Below, piece after piece: positions 43,701 to 54,366 of a stretch of 64,000 bases of DNA. The stretch is from Gymnothorax reevesii (taxonomy: Eukaryota > Chordata > Actinopteri > Anguilliformes > Muraenidae): positions 35,351,611 to 35,415,610 of the forward strand of contig CM056592.1 of the NCBI GenBank assembly GCA_029721435.1, written 5' to 3'. The position numbers and the translations under genes are program-made. Below the pieces are notes generated by a model. That model made no database searches, was not told the DNA's origin, and worked only from the letters and a program-made list of their open reading frames with translations. How positions within the stretch are numbered: position 1 is the stretch's first letter; each line of letters opens with the position of its first letter.

Positions 43701-46537
43701 TTGAGTTGAGCCGTACCGTGCCGTGAGAAAGCACCACTAGAAGTCGGAAAGTGCAAACAGTGGAGTTGGTCTGAGGCTTTTCACGGAGAAAAGAGGGAGA
43801 TGTGGACTGACCTGCAGAGGGCGGTCCCACCAATACAGCAATGGCCTCCATTAGCAACACCAGGCCAATGGCGCTGGAGAACTTCTCCGTGCCCACGATT
43901 GCCATCAGCACCTCAAACTGCAGCGCGCCAACCATGCCGTAGGAGATGCCGAAGAAAATGCAGAAGACCACCAGGGAATTGTAGTCCTTGGAAAAAGAGC
44001 CCACTATATCTGCCGTACCGTTGAAGATCATGGCAAAGCTGAAGAAGTAGACGCAGCGAGGCCGCACCCACTTTAATCCGGCGATGATCCCGCAGGTGGG
44101 GCGCGCAAAGATGTCAATGAAACCCAAGATGGTCAGTAGCAGGGCTGACTTGGTGTCTTCATTGCCCATCTCCTTGGCGTAGCTCACCACAAACACAGGT
44201 GGCACGAACAGGCCCAGCACCATGATGGAGGCCGCAATCGTGTAGATCAGGAAGCCCCGATCCTTGAACACGGAGAAGTCCAAGAGCTTGGCCTTGTGCC
44301 TCTTCTTCTCCTCTATCGCCTTAGTCTGGCTCTCGGGTTCCGTCACTTTTTTGGGGGGAACCAGCGGCCTCATAAGGGCTCCACAGACGCAGCAGTTGAG
44401 CAGTATCCCCCCCAGGATGAGGAACCCTCCCCGCCAGCCATAGACATGCTGCAGCACCTGCCCCAGAGGCGAGAGGCAGCAGAGGGCCACCGGACTTCCC
44501 GCGGCGGCCAGGCCGTTCGCCAGGGGCCGTTTCTCACTGAAGTACCTGTTCAGCATGATGAGGGAGGGTTGGAAGTTGAGGGCCAGCCCTAAACCTGAAA
44601 ACAAGACCACAAGCACCATAATGAACCTTCACACTAAGCTTGGACATGCAGTACACTGCAGGATAGAGAACAGCAGCCACACGACATTGAATATTTGTCC
44701 ATATCCAAACAAATCTTTTAAACTGAACATAATCTTGGAGAACATTCTGCAAAGACTGGCGCGGGAATATTAGTATGTGGTCATATTTAATTCTGTGTGT
44801 GTGTGAGTGAGGGGGGGTTGTGAAGTGTTGCCATTCTTGTGTGAACAAAATCTTGAGAAACCACAGATGTTACTAGGATATTTGGGGTTGCGAGGACATT
44901 TGGAGTGATCCTCGCTGAGAGTTACAGCTAATTGCTGAAAGTTTGGGTTATGCAGGCGCGTAGGAAGCAGTTTGACATTGACGGGGACCGAATCTGCTCG
45001 GGGTGGGCGGGTCCCAAAACTCGCTGACTGCCTCATCAAGTCTATAGGCCATTCATAAATAGGTGCAACAACTCATTATTGAGTTCTGAAACAATTTTAA
45101 AAATGTTTAAAATCTCCAACAGTCTCCATCACGGTAGGCTATCCATCACTGTATCACCATCACAGATGTCATCTCCTGACATTCATTATGCACTGACGGC
45201 CTACTGTCAGCACTAACAGCGCACAAAGAAATAACGAGTTGGATACAATTTTTACTGACAGTTCAAAGAGCAAATGTTAATACAGAACAGCCTAGCCCCC
45301 AGATGTTCACGACCATACTGATTTGATATCAGAAACGTCCCACCCTCCCTTAAGAAGCGAGACATTCGTTCATTCTTTATAGTCAAGAATGTAAGCACTG
45401 GGTTCCCGTCAAACTTTTAAAAAGCTACGAGTAGCTTTTGAGTATGGACAACCTTCATAAAAGTATTTGCAGCTGGTTCCTAAAGCTTAAAGATTGCATT
45501 AACTAACACGACAGTATGCAGGCAACAAGTGCAATGCTAATGCTAACTGCATAGCCGGAGGGAAAAGCGCTTTTAGGCTGGAACAATGCACTGATAATAC
45601 AATGCGCACAAATTGAATGACGATGTTCAAGTTATAGGCCTATTGGTTTTACAGAATGTCAGTTAGTTAGTTATTTAGATAGGGGCGTTAATCTCTTGGC
45701 AGAGATGTGCAGTTTGCGAGAATAGTTTAGATTAGAAGTTGTGGTGTTTATTTTTCTTGGTGGGGGTGTCCACATTGGGGGAGTCACGTACCCCGCAACC
45801 CCCTGCTTCCTACGTGCATGGGGTTACCATTACAGTGAGAGTTATGCTAAGGTTAGGGGTAGGGTTGGCTTATCTTGGTTATGGTTAGGGTTCAGGGAAG
45901 TCCCTACACAATGAATGTAAGCCAAAGCTGTGCCCTCACAAGTATAGATACATATATGATTGTGGGCATGTGTGAGTGTGTCCTAAGGTCTTTAGGTTCT
46001 CTTTCTCTTAAGGTCAAACTTACCAGTGATGACGCCCGTGCACAGGTATATGTGAATGATGCTGGTAGAAAAAGATGCCAGGATCATTCCCAGGGAGGCG
46101 AAAAGACCCCCCACCATCATTACGGGACGGCACCCAAACCGATTCACCATGACGCTGCAGATCGGCCCTGTGGAAACACAGGATGATGTACACCAGTCAA
46201 TGTCAACTTTATCTGAGGCTACGCTTCAGTGCCATGATAAATCCGGCTGCTATTAAACTGCCAAAAATGGAACCATATGGTACACCATATTCTGAGAGAG
46301 AGGGGTGTTCAGACCTGTGCCATAAAGCATAGCCAACAGAATGGAGGAGATCCAGGCCGTGTCGCTGTAGCCCACGCCAAACTCCCTGATCAGCTCCTTG
46401 AAGAATACGCTGACCGCTTTGGGAAAGGCGTACGAAAAGCCAGTGATGACGAAGCAGCCGAACAGGACCGCCCAGCCCCAGCCCCCGTCCGGCGCCTTCA
46501 CCCCGCTGGGCCCGTCGTCGACTGCCACTCCTCCCAT
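40229..46537 (-). CDS. slc16a3: Monocarboxylate transporter 4 (lactate/proton symporter), four coding exons
   Basis: Plasma-membrane, proton-coupled lactate and pyruvate carrier of the major facilitator superfamily, typically used by glycolytic cells to export lactate. Joined minus-strand exons are 46537-46315, 46167-46024, 44594-43812 and 40710-40229; all junctions are GT/AG and in phase, giving 543 codons. Seen in the translation: the family motif DGGWGW near residue 17, [13 protein letters not shown] in the first membrane segment, the second family motif [16 protein letters not shown], and the Asp/Arg pair in IDIFARP of TM8. The large cytoplasmic loop is rich in Lys and Glu. The tail ends [11 protein letters not shown], like the human MCT4 end GEVVHTPETSV. 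The human protein has 465 residues; the excess lies mainly in a repeated acidic tail. Convergent with csnk1d. Confidence 0.95.
40355..40522 (-). repeat. slc16a3: Four 42-bp tandem repeats in the slc16a3 tail
   Basis: Copies at 40355-40396, 40397-40438, 40439-40480 and 40481-40522 encode variants of [14 protein letters not shown]. The two closest copies differ by a single base, while the outermost are more diverged. All are multiples of three, so the frame is kept. Confidence 0.93.
41035..42665 (-). mobile_element. Non-LTR retrotransposon (LINE) remnant with internal deletion
   Basis: Minus-strand element in the last coding intron of slc16a3. It contains a reverse transcriptase part and a C-terminal part, and it ends at about 41035 in a short ATGAG-type repeat tail. 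The GC-rich region 42262-42665 matches the 5' part of the same common fish LINE as I remember it. It is joined directly to reverse transcriptase sequence near 42250, so the first part of the ORF, including any endonuclease, is missing. It resembles teleost Rex1/L2-like LINEs; the exact clade is uncertain. Confidence 0.8.
41040..42245 (-). pseudogene. LINE reverse transcriptase fragment with premature stop
   Basis: The reading frame can be followed from [13 protein letters not shown] (near 42240) through [28 protein letters not shown] and the catalytic box [11 protein letters not shown] to LTYGQEL. A TGA at 41441-41439 stands where the family has Trp, and the same frame continues as [17 protein letters not shown] to [12 protein letters not shown]. 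It lacks the N-terminal endonuclease, so it is inactive. Confidence 0.85.
42700..43100. other. slc16a3: slc16a3 intron 3 spacer, possible old repeat
   Basis: AT-rich intron sequence. ATTGATCAAATTTGATTAAACTTTGCA near 42912 resembles GATCAAAGTTTACAAAATTTGG near 40903 on the other side of the LINE. This suggests an old dispersed repeat. Nothing else was recognised. Confidence 0.3.
43107..43733. mobile_element. Inverted-repeat MITE, hAT-like
   Basis: The left end GCGCTTTTCCACTGCATGG and the right end (inverse: GGTGCTTTCTCACGGCACGG) are imperfect inverted repeats. The following inner stretches (CTCGACTCTACTCGG and the inverse of GAGTGGAGTTGAGTTGAG) also match. Termini of this kind are common in teleost MITEs. 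No target duplication could be fixed. It ends about 80 bp from the slc16a3 exon at 43812. Confidence 0.6.
43812..44594 (-). CDS. slc16a3: slc16a3 third coding exon (most membrane segments)
   Basis: This 783-base exon has acceptor TTTCAG and donor GTCAGT. It encodes [20 protein letters not shown] through the central cytoplasmic loop ([20 protein letters not shown]), the second six-helix bundle with [12 protein letters not shown], to GPPSAG. Typical of MCT genes, one large exon carries most of the protein. Confidence 0.97.
45847..45895. repeat. Degenerate TTAGGG-like tract
   Basis: Contains GTTAGGGGTAGGGTT and GGTTAGGGTTCAGGG, variants of the vertebrate telomere hexamer. It is interstitial and short. 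A weaker complement occurs at about 17133-17163 (CCCTAACC). Confidence 0.55.
46024..46167 (-). CDS. slc16a3: slc16a3 second coding exon
   Basis: Acceptor CCACAG and donor GTAAGT bound this 144-base exon. It encodes [20 protein letters not shown] to [13 protein letters not shown] (TM2 to TM4 region). Phases match both neighbours. Confidence 0.96.
46315..46537 (-). CDS. slc16a3: slc16a3 first coding exon
   Basis: The start ATG is at 46537-46535 in the context ATCATGG. It encodes [20 protein letters not shown] and on through the first membrane segment to [10 protein letters not shown], with donor GTCTGA. It aligns from the first residue with human MCT4 (MGGAVVDEGPTG). An acceptor at 46557 or 46563 suggests an untranslated first exon upstream. 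Confidence 0.96.
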
Positions 46538-46729
46538 GATGCTCTCTGAGGTTCACCTAATTCTGCATGAGGACAAACCCAGAGGTCCAGGTTACACTCC
46601 AGGATCACATTCAGGCAGGGAGTTTTTCTCCCCAGCCGGGCGAAAGGCCTAATGGAGGATTATGTTATGGGGCGGCCTGTCCGTCTGTCCGTCCGTCTGT
46701 CTCTATTAGAAGGTACTCGGCTGGAGGAA

Positions 46730-47233
46730 TCAACTCCTCCTACAGTTTTCACAGGACATCCCTGAAACTTTGCCCATATGCTGCAGATGGACTGATGATG
46801 CCCATATCACAATTGCGACTCTGGCGGAGGATGCTGCGCTCTCAGAGAGCTCCTGTTTCTGATTTTGAACCCAATTGTCTATCTGAGATGTATGTGTCTC
46901 ACATTTAAATCCAGTAAACATAACTGTCCTTGGAATTTGCTGACAATCAACAGTGTAGTAGGCCTCGCATTGGCTACGCTGTGAATTACGATGAATATAT
47001 ATTGCCAATGTCTCTTCATGTGCCTCATACACAATACACAGAGGTGATAAACACTCACGGTTCACAAGAACACCTACAGCCCTCATACTGAAATACGATC
47101 CACCTGCACCTGTGAGGCCAAGTGCAGCCTCGATGTGTCCCTCATCTACAGTCACACAGTGTTCCCTCGTGCTTTCTGGCCTTAAGCAGTCCACAGCTAC
47201 AGCAGCGGACAGTGGCAGGCAGTGTGCGCACAC
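46730..47233 (-). other. Open frame of 167 codons, unassigned
   Basis: This minus-strand frame lies just upstream of the slc16a3 coding start. It has no recognised domain, several Cys and a mixed composition. It could be chance or part of an old repeat: the + strand starts with a CTGTCCGTC simple repeat and phrases that look repetitive. I would not call it a gene without transcript support. Confidence 0.15.
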
Positions 47234-47442
47234 TAGGTGGCCTGTAACATTAACACAGCCATTCTCCAGTTAGTAGAGATCCTGTATCTTATGCTGCGTA
47301 ATTACGTGTACTACTATATGGTGAATATTGGTGCTTCAATCTCTTATTGCAATAATACCAATTCAGCTATTAGTCGGTCTGTTCCACTCAAACTTGGGAT
47401 CTCCAGTGAGTTTTGCAATATTTTATAACATATACGAATTTA

Positions 47443-47796
47443 GAGCGGTATGGCAGTGCAGTGGATCGCTCTGTTGCCTCACAGCAAGAAGGTCATGGGT
47501 TTGAATCTGGACTGGGGCCTTTCTGTGCGTAGTTCGCATGCCCTCCTCATGTTTGCTTGGGTTTCCAGTTTCCTCCCGCAGCCTGAAGATATTCGTGTCA
47601 GGCTAACTGGAGACTCTGGGTTGCCCGTAGGTATGCGTGTGTGAGTGCATGGTGTGTGAATGGTGTGTTCCCCCTGTGATGGATTGGTGATCTGCGCAGG
47701 GCGGGTCCCTGCCTGTACCCCATAGTCAGGTGGGATAGACTCCTGCCCCCCCGCAATGCTAGCGAGGGACGAAGCAGCATAGATAATGGATGGATA
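47443..47796 (+). mobile_element. tRNA-derived SINE-like repeat
   Basis: The head carries an A-box-like TGGCAGTGCAGTGG and a B-box-like GGGTTTGAATCTGG. The body has the CTCACAGCAAGAAGG and TTTCCTCCCGCAG phrases seen in a very common teleost repeat. The end is ATGGATGG, the tail typical of LINE-mobilised elements. Other copies lie at 47838 (-), 53570 (+), 61948 (+) and 54209 (-, partial). Confidence 0.75.
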
Positions 47797-47837
47797 AACA
47801 CGTTTTAATAACATAACATAAAAACTGATGGTTTTCC

Positions 47838-48166
47838 CATCAATCCATTTCCTAACTAGTTTATTCCCGCTCAGGGGGCGGGCTAAAGCTTATCCCAACA
47901 TGCAAAGGGCGAGAGGCAAGAACAGACCCTGGACAGTTTTGCCATCCATCACAAGGATCAGACACCACACACATTCGCACTCACATAACTCCAGTGAATT
48001 CAGAGTCTTCAATTAGCCGAACAGGCATGTCTTTCGGGACCGTCGGAGGAAAGCAGAGCGTCAGGAGGAAACTCAAAAGAGCGTCGTCAGGAGAACATAC
48101 AAACTCCTCATGGATTCGAACCCATGACCATGCATTGAGGCGACGGTATAACGCACCTTGCCACAT
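47838..48166 (-). mobile_element. SINE-like repeat, inverted relative to its neighbour
   Basis: Read on the minus strand it has the B-box GGGTTCGAATCC, the TTTCCTCC body and the tail GGAAATGGATTGATG. It lies tail-to-tail with the + copy ending at 47796, separated by about 40 bp. Confidence 0.72.
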
Positions 48167-51100
48167 AATACTTTCATCTCAAATTTAGATATTCTCTGGC
48201 AAATACAAATCAATCGTCCATTCCTGTACCTCTGGAGGGCAACGTATTGGTACACATTAAATGTGCTTGATTGAACGTAACTGCAAAGCCGGTTCTGTGG
48301 CTGTCGTTTAAGAGCTGGAGTCCCAGAGAACTGTAGCTAATAGATGTATGGTTTGATTTACAGCCGACGCTAAAGCATCACCTGTAAACAAGCCTCAGTA
48401 ACTTGACTTCATCCTGATACTTTTTGCCACAGCTCTGAACGCACATATCTGACAAAAATCTGTTGGCACTGATTCCTGCTTTTATAGAAGCCTCTGTCTG
48501 TTATGTTAAATGATCCAACCATTAAGACGCCTCTGTTTAGAAGCCTTATTGTGTGTTCCTATGTCATTTTCTTGGAAAACAACGTGTTGATGGGTGCGAT
48601 GCTGTAAAGCTACCATAGAGCACAGTATTTTACAACCCTGAGAAGGCTATTAGAGAAATGGTGGCCTGCGGAAGGGAATAACTGCAAGAGTTACAGTTTG
48701 CATCTTAACAGAGGGCACTACTGAGTAAATTGCTTTCATTCTCATTTCAGTTGCATTTTCACCCAAAGCTTTCAGTTATCAGACATAATATGAAAAGCAA
48801 AGGCTTAGAAATTGATTTTCAAGGCATTTCCTCTCCAGTTAGGCAGTCTATTTGTTTTTGGCTGGCATGCATAAGCATTGCTGCTGTGTAAAGTCGTCCA
48901 AATCATCATTTAAATGCCATTGCTTTTTTCAGTTTTAATCCCTCGTTCTCCTACTGGACTGCAGGGCCTCTCTCATTTCATTCACAAGCTGCGAGAAGCT
49001 GTGTGGTCTTGGCCTACTCTTGAAAAACACAGAACTTATTGGTCAAGCTTTCTTTTCAGAGTCCCACTGTCTATACATGTCATGGAGTGGTCCCCATGCC
49101 AACAGGCTGCCCTGAGAATGCTCCGTATATCAGCCAATCGGAAGCTTAAATTGGCCAAGCAGCACCTGAACTTCTCAGGTCTCTCGCACTCCTCAGTCTT
49201 GGCTCTGGTCCCCCTGGGCTGTCAGCAAGTTAGTGGAAGGATAGCCAGAACATTTTTCTTGCCCGTGAAAAGCTTACCAGCCAGGCAGTAGAGGGATATG
49301 GGGGGGATCCAGTGCCGTTACCCCTGTTTCAATACAGAGTAAACTGGCGAGATGATATATGGAAGAATAATAGCAAAACCTGTCAGTGACACATTACTGG
49401 AACTTTCAAGCAAGTCCAAATATAGACGGTGTGTTTATAAGGACTGCTAAGGGGAAGTGATGAAAGGTCCCGTTTGAATCACAAAACATAAAGTAGCTGC
49501 TGAGGCTAATATCACATAAGACGAGCCAGAAACTGAAAACTGAACTGAAGTTAAGAAGGAGAAGTTAACGAAACACTTGTTGCAATATTCTACAAACTTC
49601 TAGCAAATTATATTGTACTGGGCAAATTCTGCAACCATGGTGGGGAATACCAATTTCTTTCTAAGACAAATGAGAACATACGTAATGTATAGTATTGTTA
49701 CATAATTCTCATTGGGATCTGCTCCACCGTCGTTTGCATAAAACAAATTCATCATCATCAGGGTTTATCACAATACTTATGGTTGGCAGAGGGACAAATT
49801 GTTGTTCTCGTCAACAAAAATTTACTCCATATTGATACGGTAATGCATAAAAATTTAAAACAAACTGTTGTAAAATAGTACCTCAAGTATTTTTGAAATT
49901 TACTGTTATGTCTCATGCAGCAAAAAATCTGAAGTAGAAAACAAAAACTGGGAATTAATGCTCATGCCATGGCTGTACAATTTCATAATGCCGCAGAATT
50001 ACACTTTTTAAAGTTGATTCATAGAGTTGCTGTAAACAATGAAGAATGTCACGTGGCAAGGCTTTATAAGTTTTAGTTTTGCTGTACTTTAGTATGACAT
50101 TGTGGAAAATACAAGAGAAAAATGTAAAAACCTGAGCACCCAGAATATACTAATGCACACTGCTGACCTGATAAACTACTGCGTCGGTACGTAACGCACA
50201 CAAATCAAGACATCGCATTACAGTCACAACGACAGTATCAGACATAAGGAGCCATTTTAACCTTGAGAATGGCAAATCCCAGAGGACTTGTAGACATCAC
50301 TGTAGTTTGTTTAATTCCTATACGGAAAAAAAAGCTCCACTGGTCTATCCATCTGATTTATGTGGTACCACGTCGTAACATTAAGATGTCTTAGATTGTC
50401 GATAAAAATAAAAATAGTACAAAAGCTCCGCTAGAAATGTAAGGGTTTGAGCATCTTTCACATGTCAAATACTGTACATAATAGAAAGCATCACTCTCCG
50501 GAAATGTAAAAGGGAATTTTAATGCAAAGAGCGACCTACCGTAGATGCAGCTGCCTGTAGTGCCTTTCGGCCTGTAAACACGTGTGCAAAGTTCTCTTAG
50601 GCATCTGTCAATGGCCAATAGGGGTCTTGGGGCCCTCAAACCACACCTCTGGTCTGACCTAACCCCAGGGCTCTACCAGAACTCTTAAAATAAGACCCTG
50701 ACATTTTCTTGTGCAAAACAGCCTGCACCAGCCACAGATATCCATGCATGGAATGACATTCTCTCTTCAGTAAAGGCCATTTTGGTTACACAACACCAAG
50801 TGGTCTTAACATCCTATAAACAGAGGGCAACCGTTGTTTTAAGCAAGTGAACCTGCTGTAACCTTTATTTAAGCACATGATTTTTATTTGAAGGCTCAAA
50901 TAATCATGAGAAACAAAGTTAGATGGTTAACCATTCAAATTCGAGCTATTTCGTAGCATTACAATACTCCAAGTGGTAATACATGAAGTGAGCACGATAA
51001 ATCACTGGACACTCATAAATGTTTTACTTTTATTCTGTTAGTCGACTCAATCGCCAGATCGGAATCTAACTGAACATGCATTTTACAGTCTGACGAGGTG

Positions 51101-51410
51101 ACTGAATGCAAAGAGTCCCCAAAACAAGAGGGAATTAAATATGGCTGCAATACAAGCCTGGCAGCAAATCACCAGGGAATATACCCTTCGTCTGGTGATG
51201 TCTATACATCACAGACTTCAAGCAGCCATTGCACAAAAAAGATAGGCAACCAAATATCTCAAATTCCCCTTTTCTACACTATGTTAATCTGTCCATTATT
51301 TTTGATTTGCTGAAAATAGGGGGGAAATAAAAAAGAACCAAAATATGAAATATGTCACTGTCCAATGAATTATGGTGCTTACTGCACTTTCTTTCCCATA
51401 CATTCCTTAA

Positions 51411-51516
51411 CCCTTAAAGCACTGAATGCAGCTATTGCTGCACACTGATGTAAGATATCAAAATCAAAGCTGCTGAAAACCTATCAAGTGGCAACTTGTT
51501 TAAAAGAGCTCCCGCA
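51411..51516. mobile_element. piggyBac-like MITE, copy 4 (left half only)
   Basis: TTAA (51407-51410) is followed by CCCTTAAAGCACTGAATGCA, then the shared AAAACCTATCAAGTGGCAAC and TTGTTTAAAAGAGCTCCCGC. It stops where copy 1 folds back, so the right arm is missing. Confidence 0.65.
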
Positions 51517-51959
51517 TAACATTACAGCCATGTCCGGTCAGTCCTTGAGTCGGTTCTGAAGAGTCTGATCAGCTATTTCTGTTTTTAGTTTCATCAAATG
51601 TATGTTATTTTTTTCCATTCAAACATTAGTGGACACTTCCGGAGAGTCAATTTTGAAATATGGAATCAAATTTAAGGACTGTTTTACTACCTTATCTTTG
51701 CCCCATTGTACTGATGCTATTGACCTTTTTCTTCAAACCATCTTCCATGGCATTACTAACTGCGGTTCCCTCACCCACAGTCATGATGACTGCATTCTTC
51801 CACTGCTGCACTCATGCAGATTCTACTTCCTTTACCATAAACGCCCACTTCCTCATTCTCTGGTACAGCTCGTACAGTCATTCAGACAGTCCTGGTGGCT
51901 CAGGGATTACATTTCATTCCTGGAGGACATTGCCGTGCTCCTTATAGAGCAGGACCCGC

Positions 51960-52140
51960 CTAAATCACAGTCCTCGGGGGTCAAGGTCTCCTGATTTTCC
52001 ACCCTCCCTTTACCCAGGAGTCAGGTGTGATGCCAATCTGGCCAATCAGTGGTCATAAGCGATCAGTTAATTGCTTAGAAGGAGATAAAATCAGGGCTGA
52101 ATTCGGATCCAACGGCCAGATTTGATCAGCCCTGTTCTAG
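51960..52140 (+). mobile_element. Family X non-autonomous repeat, copy 2
   Basis: Shares AGGAGTCAGGTGTGA, CCAATCTGGCCAATCAG and CCAGATTTGATCAGCCCTG with the split copy at 29166-29818, in the same orientation. Confidence 0.65.
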
Positions 52141-53312
52141 CGAGACTGGCGCCAGTACCCACCTGAGCGCCGGCCGTGTCCGAAGCCACAGTTAACATTA
52201 CTAGTGACAGGGGTAGCCGATGCCAGTGGTGCCAGGGCGAGCAACAAGCCGCACCTCAGAAATGTGAGCTGTGAGCAAGCTTCACGGTCAGTAATTCACC
52301 CTGACGAACACTCAACACTCCCCGTCATAAATCCTTTCTGACAGTTAGCCTACATGAACACTATTCTGCCATAGAAAAGAGGCACAACTATTAAAAAAAA
52401 AAAAAAAACAGTTACAAAACACTTAAATACACCTGTGACTTTCCTATTCTACCCTACACCCAGTCTTTTCCAATATAAAGCTCTCACTACGACAAGTAAA
52501 ACTGTTAGTTTGCCTGCCGCAATACTGCATCCAAAAAGCTACCCCCCTTTCTTCCTTTAGCTTCACGGACAAATACTCTGCCCCAACAATCACCTACAAC
52601 TGTGCTCTCCCCTACGACACTTCCTGCAAGTGATTTAATTTATAATGGACCTAAAAAAGACCGATGAGACAAAAAATAAGCAAACCTCATTAACATCATA
52701 ATGGAAATAACTATATGATGGCACCAAAATAGCAAATGTATACACCGATAGATGCCAAAATGGATTTTATTCCATTATCCAGCGATAAAAGCACTCACTC
52801 AGATGCACACCTCATCTTCAAATGGATTGAGAAACGGGTACCGGACAAAGAGTGTTTGTTGTAATTAACTTTTGGCAAACGATCAGCCATCTTGCTGGAG
52901 AGGTTACTACTTTATAATGTCCATCCCAACAGATTCAGCTGTCATTCAGAAGGCCTCACATTTGTTGACGGGGCCTACACTGATGAGACATTTCCAACTT
53001 TCTGTCCAAGCACTTCGCAAACAGTGCCCCATGTTGTCTGAGCTATTTCAGGACTAGTCTTCTGTCTTCAGCAATTAGCGTCACTTTGAATCTTGTGTAG
53101 TCACAGCACGTCCACACTCTCCTTGCCAAAAGCAAAGCGGGGCTTAATAACACCAGTAAAGAGCAGGCCAGTCAATGCAATATATTCATGAAGAAGAAAA
53201 GAATTGCCACAATTTGACATTTCTCTTGATGAACTATCGAGAACGTTTCATTGCGACCAGCTTGACCTTCCATCTTGTCTACTAGCATCAAGAACAATAA
53301 TAACAGAAATAA

Positions 53313-53338
53313 TGATGATGATTATCATCATCATCATC
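53313..53338. repeat. GATGATGAT/ATCATCATC palindrome
   Basis: A short trinucleotide run that switches strand in its middle, so it is self-complementary. Confidence 0.8.
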
Positions 53339-53569
53339 AATCTCGTGCCATCAAGCCATAGGTCACATAAGGATTAGCTGATACACAGACAGTGTATACA
53401 TAGGGCAGACTGGTGATCTAGAAGTGTATACATTAAACACACTGATTAAATACAAAAATAATACAGGTAGGATGGAGATTGTGAGTTAGTTGAGATCAGA
53501 AAGCAGCACAATCACAGAGGTACGGGCAAGGGCATTTTTCCATAGCATGCCAGGTATTTTTGTGTTCCA

Positions 53570-53887
53570 TTTAGCGGTTAGGGTTGTATTTCACAGCAAG
53601 ATGCTTGTGGGTTCGAATCCGGCCCGGAGCCTTTCTGAGTGTGTTCTCCCTGTGTTTGCGTGGGTTTCCTCCGGACCATTCCAGTTTCCCCCCACAGTCC
53701 AAAAACATGGTATCTGGCTAATTGGAGACAAAGCTGCGCATAGGTGTGAGTGAATGGCGAATGAGCTTCGTGATGATTGGCTAGCTGCCCAGGGTGTGTT
53801 CCTGCCTTTCGCATATAGGCAGCTGGGATTGGCTCCAGCTCCCCTGTGACCCCAGTGAGGAAGACGCGGTATGGGAAATGGATGGAA
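53570..53887 (+). mobile_element. SINE-like repeat, copy 3
   Basis: It has a strong B-box GGGTTCGAATCC near 53611, the body phrase GCGTGGGTTTCCTCCGG and the tail GGGAAATGGATGG. The A-box end is decayed (TAGCGGTTAGGG). Confidence 0.72.
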
Positions 53888-54109
53888 GTTCTTGATTTAA
53901 AAAAATAAAAAAATGGGGGATCACAACTGCTGACATCCATATACTAGTGTTCACTTTAAATCCTCTTAATTTACTATATCAAGGATTTCCCTGTTTAGAG
54001 CCCCCTGCATACCCTCGGAGACTAAAGAGCTGATTCAAGGTTAAAGGTAGAGAGTTTGTTCCAAACTTCTTACAGAGAAAGTCAAGTCAATTTTAATTTA
54101 TAATAATAA

Positions 54110-54366
54110 TACATTTTATTTAGCAGCGCTTTTTAAAACACTCAGGGACACGTTACAGAAGGATAAAAACACAATAAAATCGATCAAAACAATTTTCTGG
54201 CAGGCTTTCTTGCAATATCCCATCCATTAGCCGAAATACTAACTAACAGTAAAGCTCATGGGGGGCCGGAGGTCATGCCAACATAAAATGGGCAACAGAG
54301 AAGGAACACAACCTGAACAGTTTTCCAATCCCTTACAGAGATCACAGACCATTCACTCACACATTT
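54110..54366 (-). mobile_element. Repeat cluster with a partial SINE-like copy
   Basis: Bases 54110-54170 (ACATTTTATTTAGCAGCGCT, then ACACTCAGGGACACGTTACAG) look like a common teleost repeat. Bases 54209-54366 read on the minus strand as the central body of the SINE-like family (GTGAGTGAATGG, GTTCC). The limits are approximate. Confidence 0.45.

Noticed and set aside
45420..45439. AAAAGCTAC/GTAGCTTTT hairpin
   Set aside because: A 9-bp stem with a 2-base loop in an intron; too short to support a function.
48914..49291. 125-codon plus-strand frame
   Set aside because: No similarity to any family that I recognise, no promoter or splice signals, and it lies in a probable intron of a minus-strand gene.
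53600..53625. tRNA-like B-box GGGTTCGAATCC
   Set aside because: No cloverleaf can be drawn around it; it belongs to a SINE-like repeat rather than a functional tRNA gene.
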